Of a stretch of 64,000 nucleotides of DNA, positions 36,234 to 44,877 are shown piece after piece. The translations under genes were made by a program, and so were the position numbers. Every line of letters starts with the position of its first letter. Positions within the stretch are counted from its first letter, which is position 1. The notes under the pieces were generated by a model. It saw only the letters and a list, made by a program, of their open reading frames with translations, was not told where the DNA came from and did not search any database. The DNA comes from Gracilibacillus ureilyticus (GTDB lineage Bacteria; Bacillota; Bacilli; Bacillales; Amphibacillaceae). Location of the stretch: positions 62,001 to 126,000 of the forward strand of contig NZ_FOGL01000004.1 in the NCBI RefSeq assembly GCF_900111195.1, in the 5' to 3' direction.

Positions 36234-38579
36234 TTAAGAACTGCTTGCTCTCATTTTTCGATACTGACTAGGAGGCAGACCTACATGCTTTTTAAAAATT
36301 CGATTGAAATAGCTATGTCTGTAGCCAACCTGTTCTGAGATTTCATTAATTTTCATATTTGTTTGTAATAATAATTCTTTTGCCTTATCCATTCGAATCG
36401 TTGTTAAATAGTCGATGAAGTTTATGCCATGAATCTTCTTAAACGCTTTACTTAAGGTATATGGCGTAATATCAACAAATTCCGCACAACTTTCCAGTGA
36501 AATATCCTCCATATAATGTTCCTCAATATACGAGACCACTTTATCTACTGCCAATTTCATCTCCATATTCATATTTTCTTCCAGGAATTTAATATATGGT
36601 TCTATTACTTGGGAAATTAACCATTTGACTACCCACTCAATTTCCCGCAATTGTGATAACTCTTCATACATATTGCGGCCATTATACAATACTACGGGGT
36701 CAACCCCTGACAACAGAATCTCATGCTGAATAGTGCTGTATAACTGCATCATCCCGGCATGAACACTAACTTCTTTTGTACTGTCAGTAAGCAATTCGTC
36801 AAAGAACTGCCGTAACAACTCCTCAGATTCATTCATTCTGCCTCTTCTAATACTCTGAACAATCTCCTTCTCTGTCTCAAAAGGATAGAAGAGTTTCTGT
36901 CCGGTTACCTCTGTCTTTACTTCATTTAACATAAGTACCTGATTTTGATTGTTAAAATCCCTGTATCTCTTCGCTCTGCCTATTTCTTCAAAAAGACTGT
37001 ATATATCCTTGATTTTAGGCGTATTAGAACTAATGGTTATCGTCACATAGCTTGATAATATACGGTTAATCGCTGTCGTAATATCCTCTGCTAATTGATT
37101 CAGGAGATTTGCCAAATCACCAATCTCTTTTGGTACAATTAGAAAAATACTTGCCGTCATGTCATATTGATTGAGAACAGTATATTGATCGAGGTATTTT
37201 TTTGTTACATCCTCTGCAATATTCGCCATCGCGAATGCGACCAAACTGTCGTCCTCATACGTTCTTTCACTGTTATTTACACCACCAGTTAATTGAATAT
37301 CCAAAAGCACAAAGGAATGGTCATTTACTTTCCACCTGTAATTCTCCATCCTTCGTTTTAATGCCTGTTCGTCAAAGTCATATAAATAACCCTTTGTTAA
37401 CTGGATGAGAAAGTTCTGTCTAAGCTGCGGTATCTGGTTGCTTATCCGTTTCTCTAATTGTTCTCTTTCAAAAGTTAATGAATCGAGCTGATCACGAATT
37501 TGCTTAAATTCATCAGTGGTCCCTTTTGTCGGTGCACTGTCTGCAGGAATAAAACTGCTCGCAAGATTTTTCACAGGCTTATATAAACGGTTCGACGCAA
37601 ACCACGTCAATAAAAATGCCAAGCCTAATACAAGCAAACTAGCAATTAATATTACTTTAGAAATGGTAAGAATCGGTGTGGTTATTGCCGATATTGGCGC
37701 TGCTGATACATATGTCCATTTAGATCCCACCCTGTCAAAAGAACCATAGGAAACAGAGTATGTTTTATCATCCCAATCCATTTGAAATGACCTCTCTGCC
37801 TTATTATTATTTGAAAAGACTGACAATAATTCTTTCGTAAATTCCCTATCTTTGTTGTTTTCTGTTGAAAGAAGCAATTCATTATTCTCATCCAACAGTA
37901 AAGTGACACCATTACTGTACGGTGTTAATGTTTCAAGTGTACTACCGAGACTATCCTGGTCAATTGTTACAACAATCGCTCCAAAGGGATTATTAATAAC
38001 ACCGGGTATTTGATGACTAAGAATTAAATTACTGGAAAAGTTCGTATTATTATGGAACTCATCCGAATGATCCCAGGAAATATGCTTCGGATTTTCAATT
38101 AAAGTGTGAAACCCTGCCTGTTCATTTTCATCATTTATATATTCCAGGTATGGGGAAAACAATATCGGACCATTTTGTGTTTCTACATATAAGTCAACTC
38201 CTTTGATAAGCGGCTGACTTCCTTCAAGAATTAATAATTTTTGCATAATATCCCTGGTTTTTGTAAATTCATAGACAAAATCAGTTGAAATCAGCTGATA
38301 ATTAAATGTGGGTTCATACGCCCAATAAGTCAGTGACTCCTCCAGGTAACTAAATTGCACGTCAATATTATGAGCGCGGTCATCAATCTCTTCGATATGA
38401 ACTTTATGCAGTTCATTTTCTGTAGAACTTAATCCAATCGTATAAATAGCAATACCTGATATGATACCGGGAATAGATGTTATAAATAGGATTAATAAGA
38501 AACTTTTTCTAAAATAATTACTCTGCCAACGAAAAGAAAACCAATTCTTTATAGTGGTAATTATTTGCTTAGTTTTCAT
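36234..38579 (-). CDS. YesS-like membrane AraC-family transcriptional regulator
   Basis: 781 aa. Membrane helix at about 28-50, extracytoplasmic Cache-like sensor (about 50-300), second helix (about 305-330), a cytoplasmic middle region, and a C-terminal AraC HTH pair (about 680-780): ESCAEFVDITPYTLSKAFKK and ISEQVGYRHSYFNRIFKK. B. subtilis YesS has the same length and layout and sits in the rhamnogalacturonan cluster. It probably activates the island in response to an external pectin-derived signal. ATG 38579 has GGGGGGTG at 6-nt spacing; the GTG three codons earlier overlaps that site. A cre-like site lies just upstream. Confidence 0.88.
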   Translation of the reverse strand: MKTKQIITTIKNWFSFRWQSNYFRKSFLLILFITSIPGIISGIAIYTIGLSSTENELHKVHIEEIDDRAHNIDVQFSYLEESLTYWAYEPTFNYQLISTDFVYEFTKTRDIMQKLLILEGSQPLIKGVDLYVETQNGPILFSPYLEYINDENEQAGFHTLIENPKHISWDHSDEFHNNTNFSSNLILSHQIPGVINNPFGAIVVTIDQDSLGSTLETLTPYSNGVTLLLDENNELLLSTENNKDREFTKELLSVFSNNNKAERSFQMDWDDKTYSVSYGSFDRVGSKWTYVSAAPISAITTPILTISKVILIASLLVLGLAFLLTWFASNRLYKPVKNLASSFIPADSAPTKGTTDEFKQIRDQLDSLTFEREQLEKRISNQIPQLRQNFLIQLTKGYLYDFDEQALKRRMENYRWKVNDHSFVLLDIQLTGGVNNSERTYEDDSLVAFAMANIAEDVTKKYLDQYTVLNQYDMTASIFLIVPKEIGDLANLLNQLAEDITTAINRILSSYVTITISSNTPKIKDIYSLFEEIGRAKRYRDFNNQNQVLMLNEVKTEVTGQKLFYPFETEKEIVQSIRRGRMNESEELLRQFFDELLTDSTKEVSVHAGMMQLYSTIQHEILLSGVDPVVLYNGRNMYEELSQLREIEWVVKWLISQVIEPYIKFLEENMNMEMKLAVDKVVSYIEEHYMEDISLESCAEFVDITPYTLSKAFKKIHGINFIDYLTTIRMDKAKELLLQTNMKINEISEQVGYRHSYFNRIFKKHVGLPPSQYRKMRASSS

Positions 38580-38613
38580 ATTCTTCACCCCCCAAGAACC
38601 ATTTTACCACAAA

Positions 38614-38627
38614 TGTAAGCACTTTCA
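38614..38627 (-). promoter_or_regulatory. cre-like CcpA site upstream of the YesS-like regulator
   Basis: TGTAAGCACTTTCA matches TGWAANCGNTNWCA at 13 of 14 positions (central G is A). It is about 35 bp upstream of the ATG, placing carbon catabolite repression directly on the activator gene. Confidence 0.6.
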
Positions 38628-38828
38628 CAATTTGCGAGGAAAAGAATTGAAAAGCTAAAAGATGCTTAATCACCTCCAGACTATACTGGTACTATATATT
38701 CTGTGAACCTTTCCTGCAATTATAAATTTTTGTATTTACTTTTTTCTTAATTTTCTTGATCACGTACTTTTATGCACACTTAATACTTTTTTGCATACTG
38801 AGGAATACATAATTCCCCTAAGGATAAT

Positions 38829-38874
38829 AAAGCCCAGAACAGTCATCAGTGAAGGAATGACTGTCCTGAGCTTT
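38829..38874 (-). terminator. Terminator of the dehydrogenase-isomerase operon
   Basis: AAAGCTCAGGACAGTCAT/ATGACTGTTCTGGGCTTT, an 18-bp stem with two G-T pairs, 10 bp after the dehydrogenase stop. The 304-bp stretch 38580-38883 also holds the YesS promoter region. Confidence 0.88.
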
Positions 38875-38883
38875 TATCCAGAT

Positions 38884-40047
38884 TTAATGAGAATTTTCTA
38901 CATTAAGTGTCACATTGGCAGCTTCTTTTTTTTGAAAAGTTGATTGATCAATTTTCTCTTGTAATTTTTGATAATATAATTCTGCATCTATTGGTAGTTC
39001 CACTGTCTGATCCAGCCATGCAGATAAATAAATAGCATTGGAAATCTCCAGTCCTTTTATCCCTTCAGTCCCTGGTGCTAGTAGTGGTGACCCATTTAAA
39101 ATAGCATTTATCCAGTTCTGCAGTACACCTAAATGCCCGGTATAATCCCCTTTAACCGGAATTTCAATTTCCCAGCATTCCGGACGTCCAAAACCTGTGG
39201 TAGAGGTTGCATTAAATTCCCGCTCTGACTCTGTCAAACGGTAGAAAACCAGTTTATTATTCTCTACAACGATTTTGCCTCTGTCTCCTGTAATTTCAAA
39301 TCGGTTCGTTCCTGGCGCTTCACCTGTTGATGTAATAAACACTCCTGTTGCACCATTTTCGTATTCAACATATGCCGTAACATCGTCTTCGACTTCAATA
39401 TCGTGATATTTTCCATAGCTAATAAAAGCACGTACTTTTTTAGGCATTAAGCCTGTGGTCCACTGCCATAAATCCAATTGATGGGGTGCCTGATTTAACA
39501 ACACACCACCCCCTTCCCCTTTCCAGGTTGCTCTCCATTCACTGGAATCATAGTAACTTTGTGAACGATACCAGTCAGTTATAATCCAATTAGTTCGTTT
39601 AATTTCACCTAGTTCCCCCGAAAGAATCATATCACGTAATTTTTGATATAGCGGATTTGTACGCTGATTATACATCATACTAAAAATAAGGCCGCTTTTT
39701 TCTGCTGCTTCATTCATTTCCTGAACATTTTTAGTATAAGTTCCTGCTGGTTTCTCCAGCATGACATGAAGTCCTTTTTCAAAAGCTTTCATAGCCGTTG
39801 GCGGATGGAAATAATGTGGAGTAGCAATGACAATCGCATCAATATCCGCATTATTTAGAAAATCATCCTCATCTTGAAAAAGCTGAATTTCTTCCGGTAA
39901 ATTAGTTCGAATCCAGTCAAGCTTCTCCACAGAGGCGTCACAAACTGCTGTTAATACAGCTCCATTTACTTCACCATTGCTTAACTTATGCGCATGAGAG
40001 CGCCCCATATTGCCAACACCAATTATGCCGATTTTTACTTTTTCCAT
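38884..40047 (-). CDS. Gfo/Idh/MocA family NAD(P)-dependent dehydrogenase
   Basis: 387 aa. The Rossmann nucleotide fold starts at residue 5 with IGIIGVGNMGRSHAHKL. The family motif EKPAGTYTKNVQEM carries the catalytic Lys, and GGGVLLNQAPHQLDLWQW holds the active-site His. It should oxidise or reduce a sugar or inositol derivative with NAD(P). Paired with the isomerase 19 bp upstream, it likely processes a sugar acid or ketosugar from the pectin island. The substrate cannot be deduced. AAGAGGTG precedes the ATG. Confidence 0.92.
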   Translation of the reverse strand: MEKVKIGIIGVGNMGRSHAHKLSNGEVNGAVLTAVCDASVEKLDWIRTNLPEEIQLFQDEDDFLNNADIDAIVIATPHYFHPPTAMKAFEKGLHVMLEKPAGTYTKNVQEMNEAAEKSGLIFSMMYNQRTNPLYQKLRDMILSGELGEIKRTNWIITDWYRSQSYYDSSEWRATWKGEGGGVLLNQAPHQLDLWQWTTGLMPKKVRAFISYGKYHDIEVEDDVTAYVEYENGATGVFITSTGEAPGTNRFEITGDRGKIVVENNKLVFYRLTESEREFNATSTTGFGRPECWEIEIPVKGDYTGHLGVLQNWINAILNGSPLLAPGTEGIKGLEISNAIYLSAWLDQTVELPIDAELYYQKLQEKIDQSTFQKKEAANVTLNVENSH

Positions 40048-40066
40048 TTAAGGTCACCTCTTCCTT

Positions 40067-40852
40067 TTATTTTCCGGCTTCACTTTTGTGATGACTCATT
40101 TGTTTTGCTAATCTCTTTAAATTATTTAAACTTGTTTGTAAGCAGTCGAAAGGGCTTCGCTCACAAACATCCTGCTCTACTGCATACCATTCTATCCCAT
40201 TAGCTTCTCCCCATTTTAAAATGGATAGAAAGTCAATCACACCTTCTCCAACTTCTGCAAAAGTTTGACGGTCATCCTTTGTCATATCTTTTAAATGGAT
40301 GATTGGCATGCGATCGGAGTATGGAGAAATAAATTCAACAGGATCGTAACCTCCCTTTTTCACCCAGAAGACATCTATTTCAGCTAAAATTTTGTTATCG
40401 TTTTGAGGATTAAGTATAAAGCTTAGAGCATCCTGCCCGTCAATTTCGCTATTAAATTCGAAGTCATGGTTATGATAACTGATTCGGTAACCTTGTGCTT
40501 GTTTAGCCACATTATTTAAAGTTTCCTTAACCTCTCGATAGCCAGTTTCATTTCGTAACTCATCAGATAAAAAAGGGCAGATAATATCTTTCGTTCCATA
40601 TAAATTGGCTTCTTTTAACACACTATTCAAATCTTCCTGTAGGCGTTTTAATCCGATATGCATCCCTGCCGCTTTTAAATTATTTTCTTCCAGTGCAAGC
40701 GCCACTTCTTCAGGATCATAATCTTTTGGTAATGCAGAGATTTGCACACCCGTCCAGCCCATTTCCTTCAATTTTTTAAATACCGGTCGTATTCCCTCTT
40801 CTTTTAACTCATTACGTAAGGTGTAAAGTTGTGCAGCAAACTTCTTTTCCAT
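40067..40852 (-). CDS. Sugar phosphate isomerase/epimerase (xylose isomerase-like TIM barrel)
   Basis: 261 aa. AP_endonuc_2 superfamily: FAAQLYTLRNELKEEG start, ISYHNHDFEFN and EIDVFWVKKGGYDP, IHLKDMTKD and WYAVEQDVCE with typical metal-binding His, Glu and Asp residues. These enzymes isomerise, epimerise or dehydrate keto-sugars and inositols with a divalent metal. It is commonly paired with Gfo/Idh dehydrogenases, as here. Soluble and cytoplasmic. First gene of a two-gene operon downstream of the AraC gene. Confidence 0.9.
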   Translation of the reverse strand: MEKKFAAQLYTLRNELKEEGIRPVFKKLKEMGWTGVQISALPKDYDPEEVALALEENNLKAAGMHIGLKRLQEDLNSVLKEANLYGTKDIICPFLSDELRNETGYREVKETLNNVAKQAQGYRISYHNHDFEFNSEIDGQDALSFILNPQNDNKILAEIDVFWVKKGGYDPVEFISPYSDRMPIIHLKDMTKDDRQTFAEVGEGVIDFLSILKWGEANGIEWYAVEQDVCERSPFDCLQTSLNNLKRLAKQMSHHKSEAGK

Positions 40853-40915
40853 AAAAATCTCTCCTTTTTAAAAGACACACAGATAAATCATTGCCTACTG
40901 CGTTTGCATTATTCT

Positions 40916-40960
40916 GCCACACCCGTTTTAATAAGTAACCGATTTCAAAACAGGTGTGGC
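40916..40960. other. Inverted repeat between araC-type and isomerase genes
   Basis: GCCACACCcGTTTT pairs with AAAACaGGTGTGGC with one mismatch and a 17-nt loop. It lies in the 223-bp gap, 64 bp before the isomerase ATG. No T run; could be an operator pair for the AraC regulator or a weak terminator. Confidence 0.5.
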
Positions 40961-41075
40961 TAATCTGAAGTTAATTCAATTATATTAGGAATTTGAATAA
41001 AAATCATTGCATGACATTATGGAGTTTAATCAGTAAATTATCTGAGAGTGCTTTTGGGCTTTGTGGTTTATTTCT

Positions 41076-41939
41076 CTATTTATTGTTTAACCTGATTTGA
41101 CGATACTGCTTTGCTGTTACCCCAACCTTTTCCCGGAAATACCGGCTAAAGTGCGAAACGCTTTCAAAACCGCACTCATATGCTATGTCCTTTAAAGCTT
41201 TTTCAGGTTCCATTTCCAATAAATATTTAACTTGAGTCAGACGGCAGCCCATCACATACTCCATGACAGTAAATCCTGTCATTTCTTTAAATACATGTGA
41301 AACATATGACTTACTTAAGTTAAGTGCTTTTGCGATTCCATTTAATGATAACTTGTACATATACATATTCTGTATGTATTCAGCAATTTTTTCTGAGTGC
41401 TCGAGCTTATCACTTTTTTGCTGTGGCAATTTAATAGAATCGATTTGACCAAGGTGATACACACTCAATAAAACTTGCATTAGGAGGATTTTTAATTCTG
41501 CTTCCGTAACATCTTCCTGGTTATTTGCTTTTATTTTTCTCTTATAAAGCCGATGAATAACCTCTTCTAAATATTTTGATTCATCACTTTCCCTTGTGCG
41601 AATCAAGCAATGACGCAATTTTTCAAATACTTCTAATAGATGCATGCAATCTATTTCATTTAGAACATTTTTAATCCATTGTGGAGAAAAATGAATCACA
41701 CTCCGAATGTATTCTTTGTTTGGATTTACATTCGGCTTGTGCAGAGTCATACCGTCCATAAGTAATAGATCGCCTGGTTCTAAATCAAATATTTGATTAT
41801 GAATTAAGTAACGGCAAGACCCTGAATGAAAAAAATAAATTTCATAATGATCCGGATGGGAATGATAGTCAAACTCACCAAATTCACTTGTCCTGTATCC
41901 AACTCGCAAATGTTCATTCAATTGACCCAATCCTTTCAC
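41076..41939 (-). CDS. AraC family transcriptional regulator with N-terminal cupin
   Basis: 287 aa. Cupin ligand-binding domain in residues 15-100 (YHSHPDHYEIYFFHSGSC, LEPGDLLLMDG). Two helix-turn-helix motifs at about 190-285: LNGIAKALNLSKSYVSHVFKE and LKDIAYECGFESVSHFSRYFRE, typical of AraC/XylS. It probably activates the following isomerase and dehydrogenase genes on binding a sugar. The start is uncertain: GTG at 41939 has no clear ribosome site, while TTG at 41921 has AAAGGA 9 nt upstream. An IS element is inserted 51 bp upstream of the GTG. Confidence 0.88.
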   Translation of the reverse strand: MKGLGQLNEHLRVGYRTSEFGEFDYHSHPDHYEIYFFHSGSCRYLIHNQIFDLEPGDLLLMDGMTLHKPNVNPNKEYIRSVIHFSPQWIKNVLNEIDCMHLLEVFEKLRHCLIRTRESDESKYLEEVIHRLYKRKIKANNQEDVTEAELKILLMQVLLSVYHLGQIDSIKLPQQKSDKLEHSEKIAEYIQNMYMYKLSLNGIAKALNLSKSYVSHVFKEMTGFTVMEYVMGCRLTQVKYLLEMEPEKALKDIAYECGFESVSHFSRYFREKVGVTAKQYRQIRLNNK

Positions 41940-41990
41940 TGTTTTACTAATAGTATAGCTAGTTAGAAAATGAAATGCATTTGTTTTATT

Positions 41991-42016
41991 GGGTCTTCGG
42001 AATATATAGTGGAAAA
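41991..42016 (+). repeat. Left terminal inverted repeat of the IS
   Basis: 26 bp, starts GGGTCTTCGG and ends GTGGAAAA; perfect match to the right end. Confidence 0.95.
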
Positions 42017-42124
42017 CCCAGTTTAATAGTTTAACAACAATTTAATCATAAATCGGATTATTTAGTGGAATATCATTATCCTTTATTGGTATAATTAATC
42101 TATCAAATGATAGGAGTGATGGTA

Positions 42125-42274
42125 ATGAGAGAGTTTAAGTTTCGTGCTTGGATAAATTTGTACTCACATTGGCATATGACAAATGAAGTACAATATGTGG
42201 ATGATAAGACACTTGAATGCAATTTAAAAATTATTGGTAATATCTATCAAAATCCAGAGTTGGTTCAGGTGTAA
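42125..42274 (+). CDS. Mini YopX-like protein inside the IS
   Basis: 49 aa, preceded by AGGAG at 8-nt spacing. The start MREFKFRAW and the end IIGNIYQNPELV are the two terminal signatures of the phage-associated YopX family (normally about 120-140 aa). The central YopX part is missing, so this is an internally shortened derivative. Its TAA lies one base before the transposase ATG, so it may serve mainly to couple translation of the transposase. Function unknown. Confidence 0.65.
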   Translation: MREFKFRAWINLYSHWHMTNEVQYVDDKTLECNLKIIGNIYQNPELVQV

Positions 42275-42275
42275 T

Positions 42276-43589
42276 ATGAACGACTTATTATTCCTCCCAG
42301 ATCTTACAGCAATCGAACCACCACAAGAGAATGAAACCGATATGATGTTTAAAGTGGAAGCAATCTATCCTCCAGAACGTTGTCCAGAATGTGGTTTTGA
42401 CAAGTTATATAAGCACAGCTCACGAAAACAATTGATTATGGATTTGCCCATTCGTTTAAAGCGAGTTGGCTTACAATTGAACCGTAGACGTTATAAGTGT
42501 CGTGAGTGTGACTCGACCTTTTGGGAACGTCTTATATCCATTGACGAAAAGCGTAGTATGACCAGAAGGCTGTTAGAATCCATTGAAGAGCAATCAATGT
42601 CTAAGACCTTTGTAGAAGTCGCAGAAAGCGTTGGTGTTGACGAGAAGACCGTTAGGAACGTCTTTAAGGACTATGCGGCATTTAAAGAAAGAGAATACCA
42701 ATTTGAGACTCCTAAATGGCTTGGGATAGATGAAATACACATCATTCGTAAACCTCGTCTGGTACTTACCAACGTCGAACGGAGAACTATCTATGACATC
42801 AAAAAGGATCGTAACAAGGATACAGTCATTAAACGCCTTTTAGAGATTGAAGATAGGTCTTATATCGAATACGTCACAATGGATATGTGGAAACCTTACA
42901 AAGATGCAGTGAATATCGTCCTTCCACACGCTAAAGTGGTGGTAGATAAGTTTCATGTAGTCCGTATGGCAAATCAAGCCTTGGATAGTGTTAGGAAATC
43001 TTTAAGAACTAATATGACACCAAAAGGAAGAAGAACACTTATGCGTGATAGGTTTATACTTCTCAAACGCAGGCACGATCTAATCGACCGTGAATTGCTA
43101 CTTTTAGAAACTTGGCTTGGAAATATTCCTGATTTGAAGGAAGCCTATGAACTCAAAGAAGAATTCTATAAGATATGGGATACGCCAAGTTCACAAGAAG
43201 GTGAAAAACGATATATAAATTGGCGTCAGCGTTGTGTATCCAGTAATGTTAAAGATGCTTATAAAGACCTTGTTAGAGCCGTAGACAATTGGAATGAAGA
43301 AATATTCAATCACTTTGATAAAAGACTTACTAACGCATATACAGAGTCTATAAATAGCATTATACGTCATATTGAACGACTGGGAAAAGGATATTCTTTC
43401 GATTCTTTAAGGGCAAAAATTTTATTCAACGAAAAGCTTCATAAAAAGCGGAAACCTCGTTTTAATAAAAATGCTTTTTACGATGCTTTACCAAATATGT
43501 TTGACCACGTTACAGATCACAACGTTTCAGATAACTTTGGTATCGACTTCACCACATTTATTAAGGAGTTGGAAAAGGGAGAGCTATAA
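42276..43589 (+). CDS. ISL3 family transposase
   Basis: 437 aa from ATG 42276. N-terminal zinc finger with CPECGF and CRECDS pairs (about residues 31-90), an HTH region (SMSKTFVEVAESVGVDEKTVRNVF) and the DDE catalytic domain: WLGIDEIHI (first Asp), VVDKFHVVRMAN (second Asp) and AYTESINSIIRHIER (Glu). It cuts and rejoins the element ends. A TTG 14 codons earlier in frame has no ribosome site. The start overlaps the mini-YopX stop by near-adjacency (TAATATG), implying coupling. Intact, so likely active. Confidence 0.97.
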   Translation: MNDLLFLPDLTAIEPPQENETDMMFKVEAIYPPERCPECGFDKLYKHSSRKQLIMDLPIRLKRVGLQLNRRRYKCRECDSTFWERLISIDEKRSMTRRLLESIEEQSMSKTFVEVAESVGVDEKTVRNVFKDYAAFKEREYQFETPKWLGIDEIHIIRKPRLVLTNVERRTIYDIKKDRNKDTVIKRLLEIEDRSYIEYVTMDMWKPYKDAVNIVLPHAKVVVDKFHVVRMANQALDSVRKSLRTNMTPKGRRTLMRDRFILLKRRHDLIDRELLLLETWLGNIPDLKEAYELKEEFYKIWDTPSSQEGEKRYINWRQRCVSSNVKDAYKDLVRAVDNWNEEIFNHFDKRLTNAYTESINSIIRHIERLGKGYSFDSLRAKILFNEKLHKKRKPRFNKNAFYDALPNMFDHVTDHNVSDNFGIDFTTFIKELEKGEL

Positions 43590-43593
43590 GTTC

Positions 43594-43618
43594 CGTTCCA
43601 CCATAAATCCGAAAATCC
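43594..43618 (+). repeat. Degenerate internal copy of the IS right end
   Basis: Five bases after the transposase stop: TTCCAC and CCGAAAATCC align with TTCCAC and CCGAAGACCC of the true right end, with the middle shortened by one base. It may be the original right end, bypassed when the element captured the passenger segment. Confidence 0.5.
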
Positions 43619-43620
43619 AA

Positions 43621-43653
43621 GAAAAAAGCACCCTATATAAATTTCAGGGTGCT
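43621..43653 (-). terminator. Terminator of the IS passenger gene
   Basis: AGCACCCT/AGGGTGCT stem (43627-43634 and 43646-43653), followed in the minus direction by TTTTTTC. It may also stop the transposase transcript from the other side. Confidence 0.88.
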
Positions 43654-43675
43654 AGAAATATTATGTTACTGAACA

Positions 43676-44401
43676 TTATTTATTAATAATTTGTACTTGC
43701 TCATGTTTATGGACATAATCTTCTGGTAAAGGAAGTTGACCATTCTCGTCCATTTTGTACTCTTTACCTTGAATTATAAATATAGTATTTTCATCATGTC
43801 CAAACTTTCTCCAGTCCTTCTCTTTCATTCCTCTACTCTCAAGATCAACTTCATGAATAACACCAGAAGGATCGATCCTATATCTTGTCGGTTTATTATT
43901 TATAGTGAAAGGCTCTTCGGTATTGATTCCCAATCTATTAAATCCTTCTAGTACTTCACTAGCTTCTCTTGCAGTATACATAATATTAATTCTTCCAGTC
44001 TCTGCAAACGTCTGTAAATGAGTTAAAAATTGCCTGTTTTTCTCTAGATGGACACGTTTCTCATCACTAATTTGATTATCGTAATGCAGTGTTTGAACGT
44101 AACTTGAATTTGAATCATTATTAAATTGATAGTTTATCAATCCATAATCTGTATCCACACTGTATACTTTGTTTTCTTCAATAGTTAAATTGTAATTTCT
44201 GTCAACCTGTAACCGTGGTGAAATAGATTTATCATTGTATTTCACTTTATTAGTTTTGGGATTATATATTTCTACATTCTTATTAGAATGAACACCATCA
44301 GTTCTCTCTATTGATTGTGAAACTGTGTTACGGAAATTTTGTTGTTGGACATTACTTTTATCAAAATAATTATTTAGTAATCTTTGAATACTAGAGACCA
44401 T
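43676..44401 (-). CDS. IS passenger gene, unrecognised protein
   Basis: 241 aa. I do not recognise the family. No signal peptide, membrane segment or catalytic motif is obvious. The N-terminal third is Asn/Ser/Gln-rich; the middle is hydrophilic with DYGLINYQFNND; the C-terminal part is more compact (FNRLGINTEEPFTINNKPTRYRID, TIFIIQGKEYKMDENGQLPLPEDY). AAGGAGGG lies 13 nt upstream of the ATG, a long spacing. It has its own terminator and faces the transposase. Its DNA is more AT-rich than the flanking sugar genes, consistent with separate origin. Cargo rather than transposition machinery is likely. Confidence 0.7.
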   Translation of the reverse strand: MVSSIQRLLNNYFDKSNVQQQNFRNTVSQSIERTDGVHSNKNVEIYNPKTNKVKYNDKSISPRLQVDRNYNLTIEENKVYSVDTDYGLINYQFNNDSNSSYVQTLHYDNQISDEKRVHLEKNRQFLTHLQTFAETGRINIMYTAREASEVLEGFNRLGINTEEPFTINNKPTRYRIDPSGVIHEVDLESRGMKEKDWRKFGHDENTIFIIQGKEYKMDENGQLPLPEDYVHKHEQVQIINK

Positions 44402-44781
44402 AAGTAAGTAATATCCCTCCTTAAAAAGATATTATTTTTAATATCGGAAAAAATCCCATTAATTTAATAGATATAATGTACTATTTTTTATTTATTTTTT
44501 ATTCAAATTTTCAATTTATATTTAGATTCGCAGTAATTATACATTGCATTAGGTATTGCAACAGAACGCTTTTGAACTAAAACTTTACTATAACTATATG
44601 GGTAGATGAATAGAAAAGTAAATTAAATGCTTTTTTTATAGTTTTTTAACTTCTAAAGTATATTGGATATTTTTTTCATAATTCATCTATAACGAAAGAG
44701 CATCTTTATGGAATTTAGTTAACTTTGGTATTCGTTTTTCCATATTTCTAAAGAAATTGAAGAAGGGTGAATTATAAGCCC

Positions 44782-44807
44782 TTTTCCACTATATATTCCG
44801 AAGACCC
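44782..44807 (-). repeat. Right terminal inverted repeat of the IS
   Basis: Perfect 26-bp complement of the left end, ending CCGAAGACCC; followed by the duplicated target GTTTTATT. Confidence 0.95.
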
Positions 44808-44877
44808 GTTTTATTTAATGAAAATAACAAAATAAGATGAATGGATTAATAAATGAGGAATAGCAAAAAGCCTGCAG

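Larger units (their letters stand above)
41991..44807 (+). mobile_element. Complete ISL3-family insertion sequence with passenger gene, 2817 bp
   Basis: Both ends carry the same perfect 26-bp inverted repeat starting GGGTCTTCGGAATATATAGT (41991-42016 and 44782-44807). The 8 bp GTTTTATT occurs directly before (41983-41990) and after (44808-44815), the 8-bp duplication expected of ISL3 elements. Inside, in order: a mini-YopX ORF, the transposase, a degenerate copy of the inner end, a terminator, a passenger gene on the minus strand and about 380 bp of AT-rich gene-free DNA (44402-44781) in which I see nothing more. Usual ISL3 elements are 1.3-2.3 kb, so this is enlarged by the passenger segment. 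Perfect ends and intact duplication suggest recent insertion. Confidence 0.95.

Noticed and set aside
42234-43589. Longer transposase starting at TTG 42234
   Set aside because: No ribosome site there; ATG 42276 follows the mini-YopX stop and gives the normal family start.
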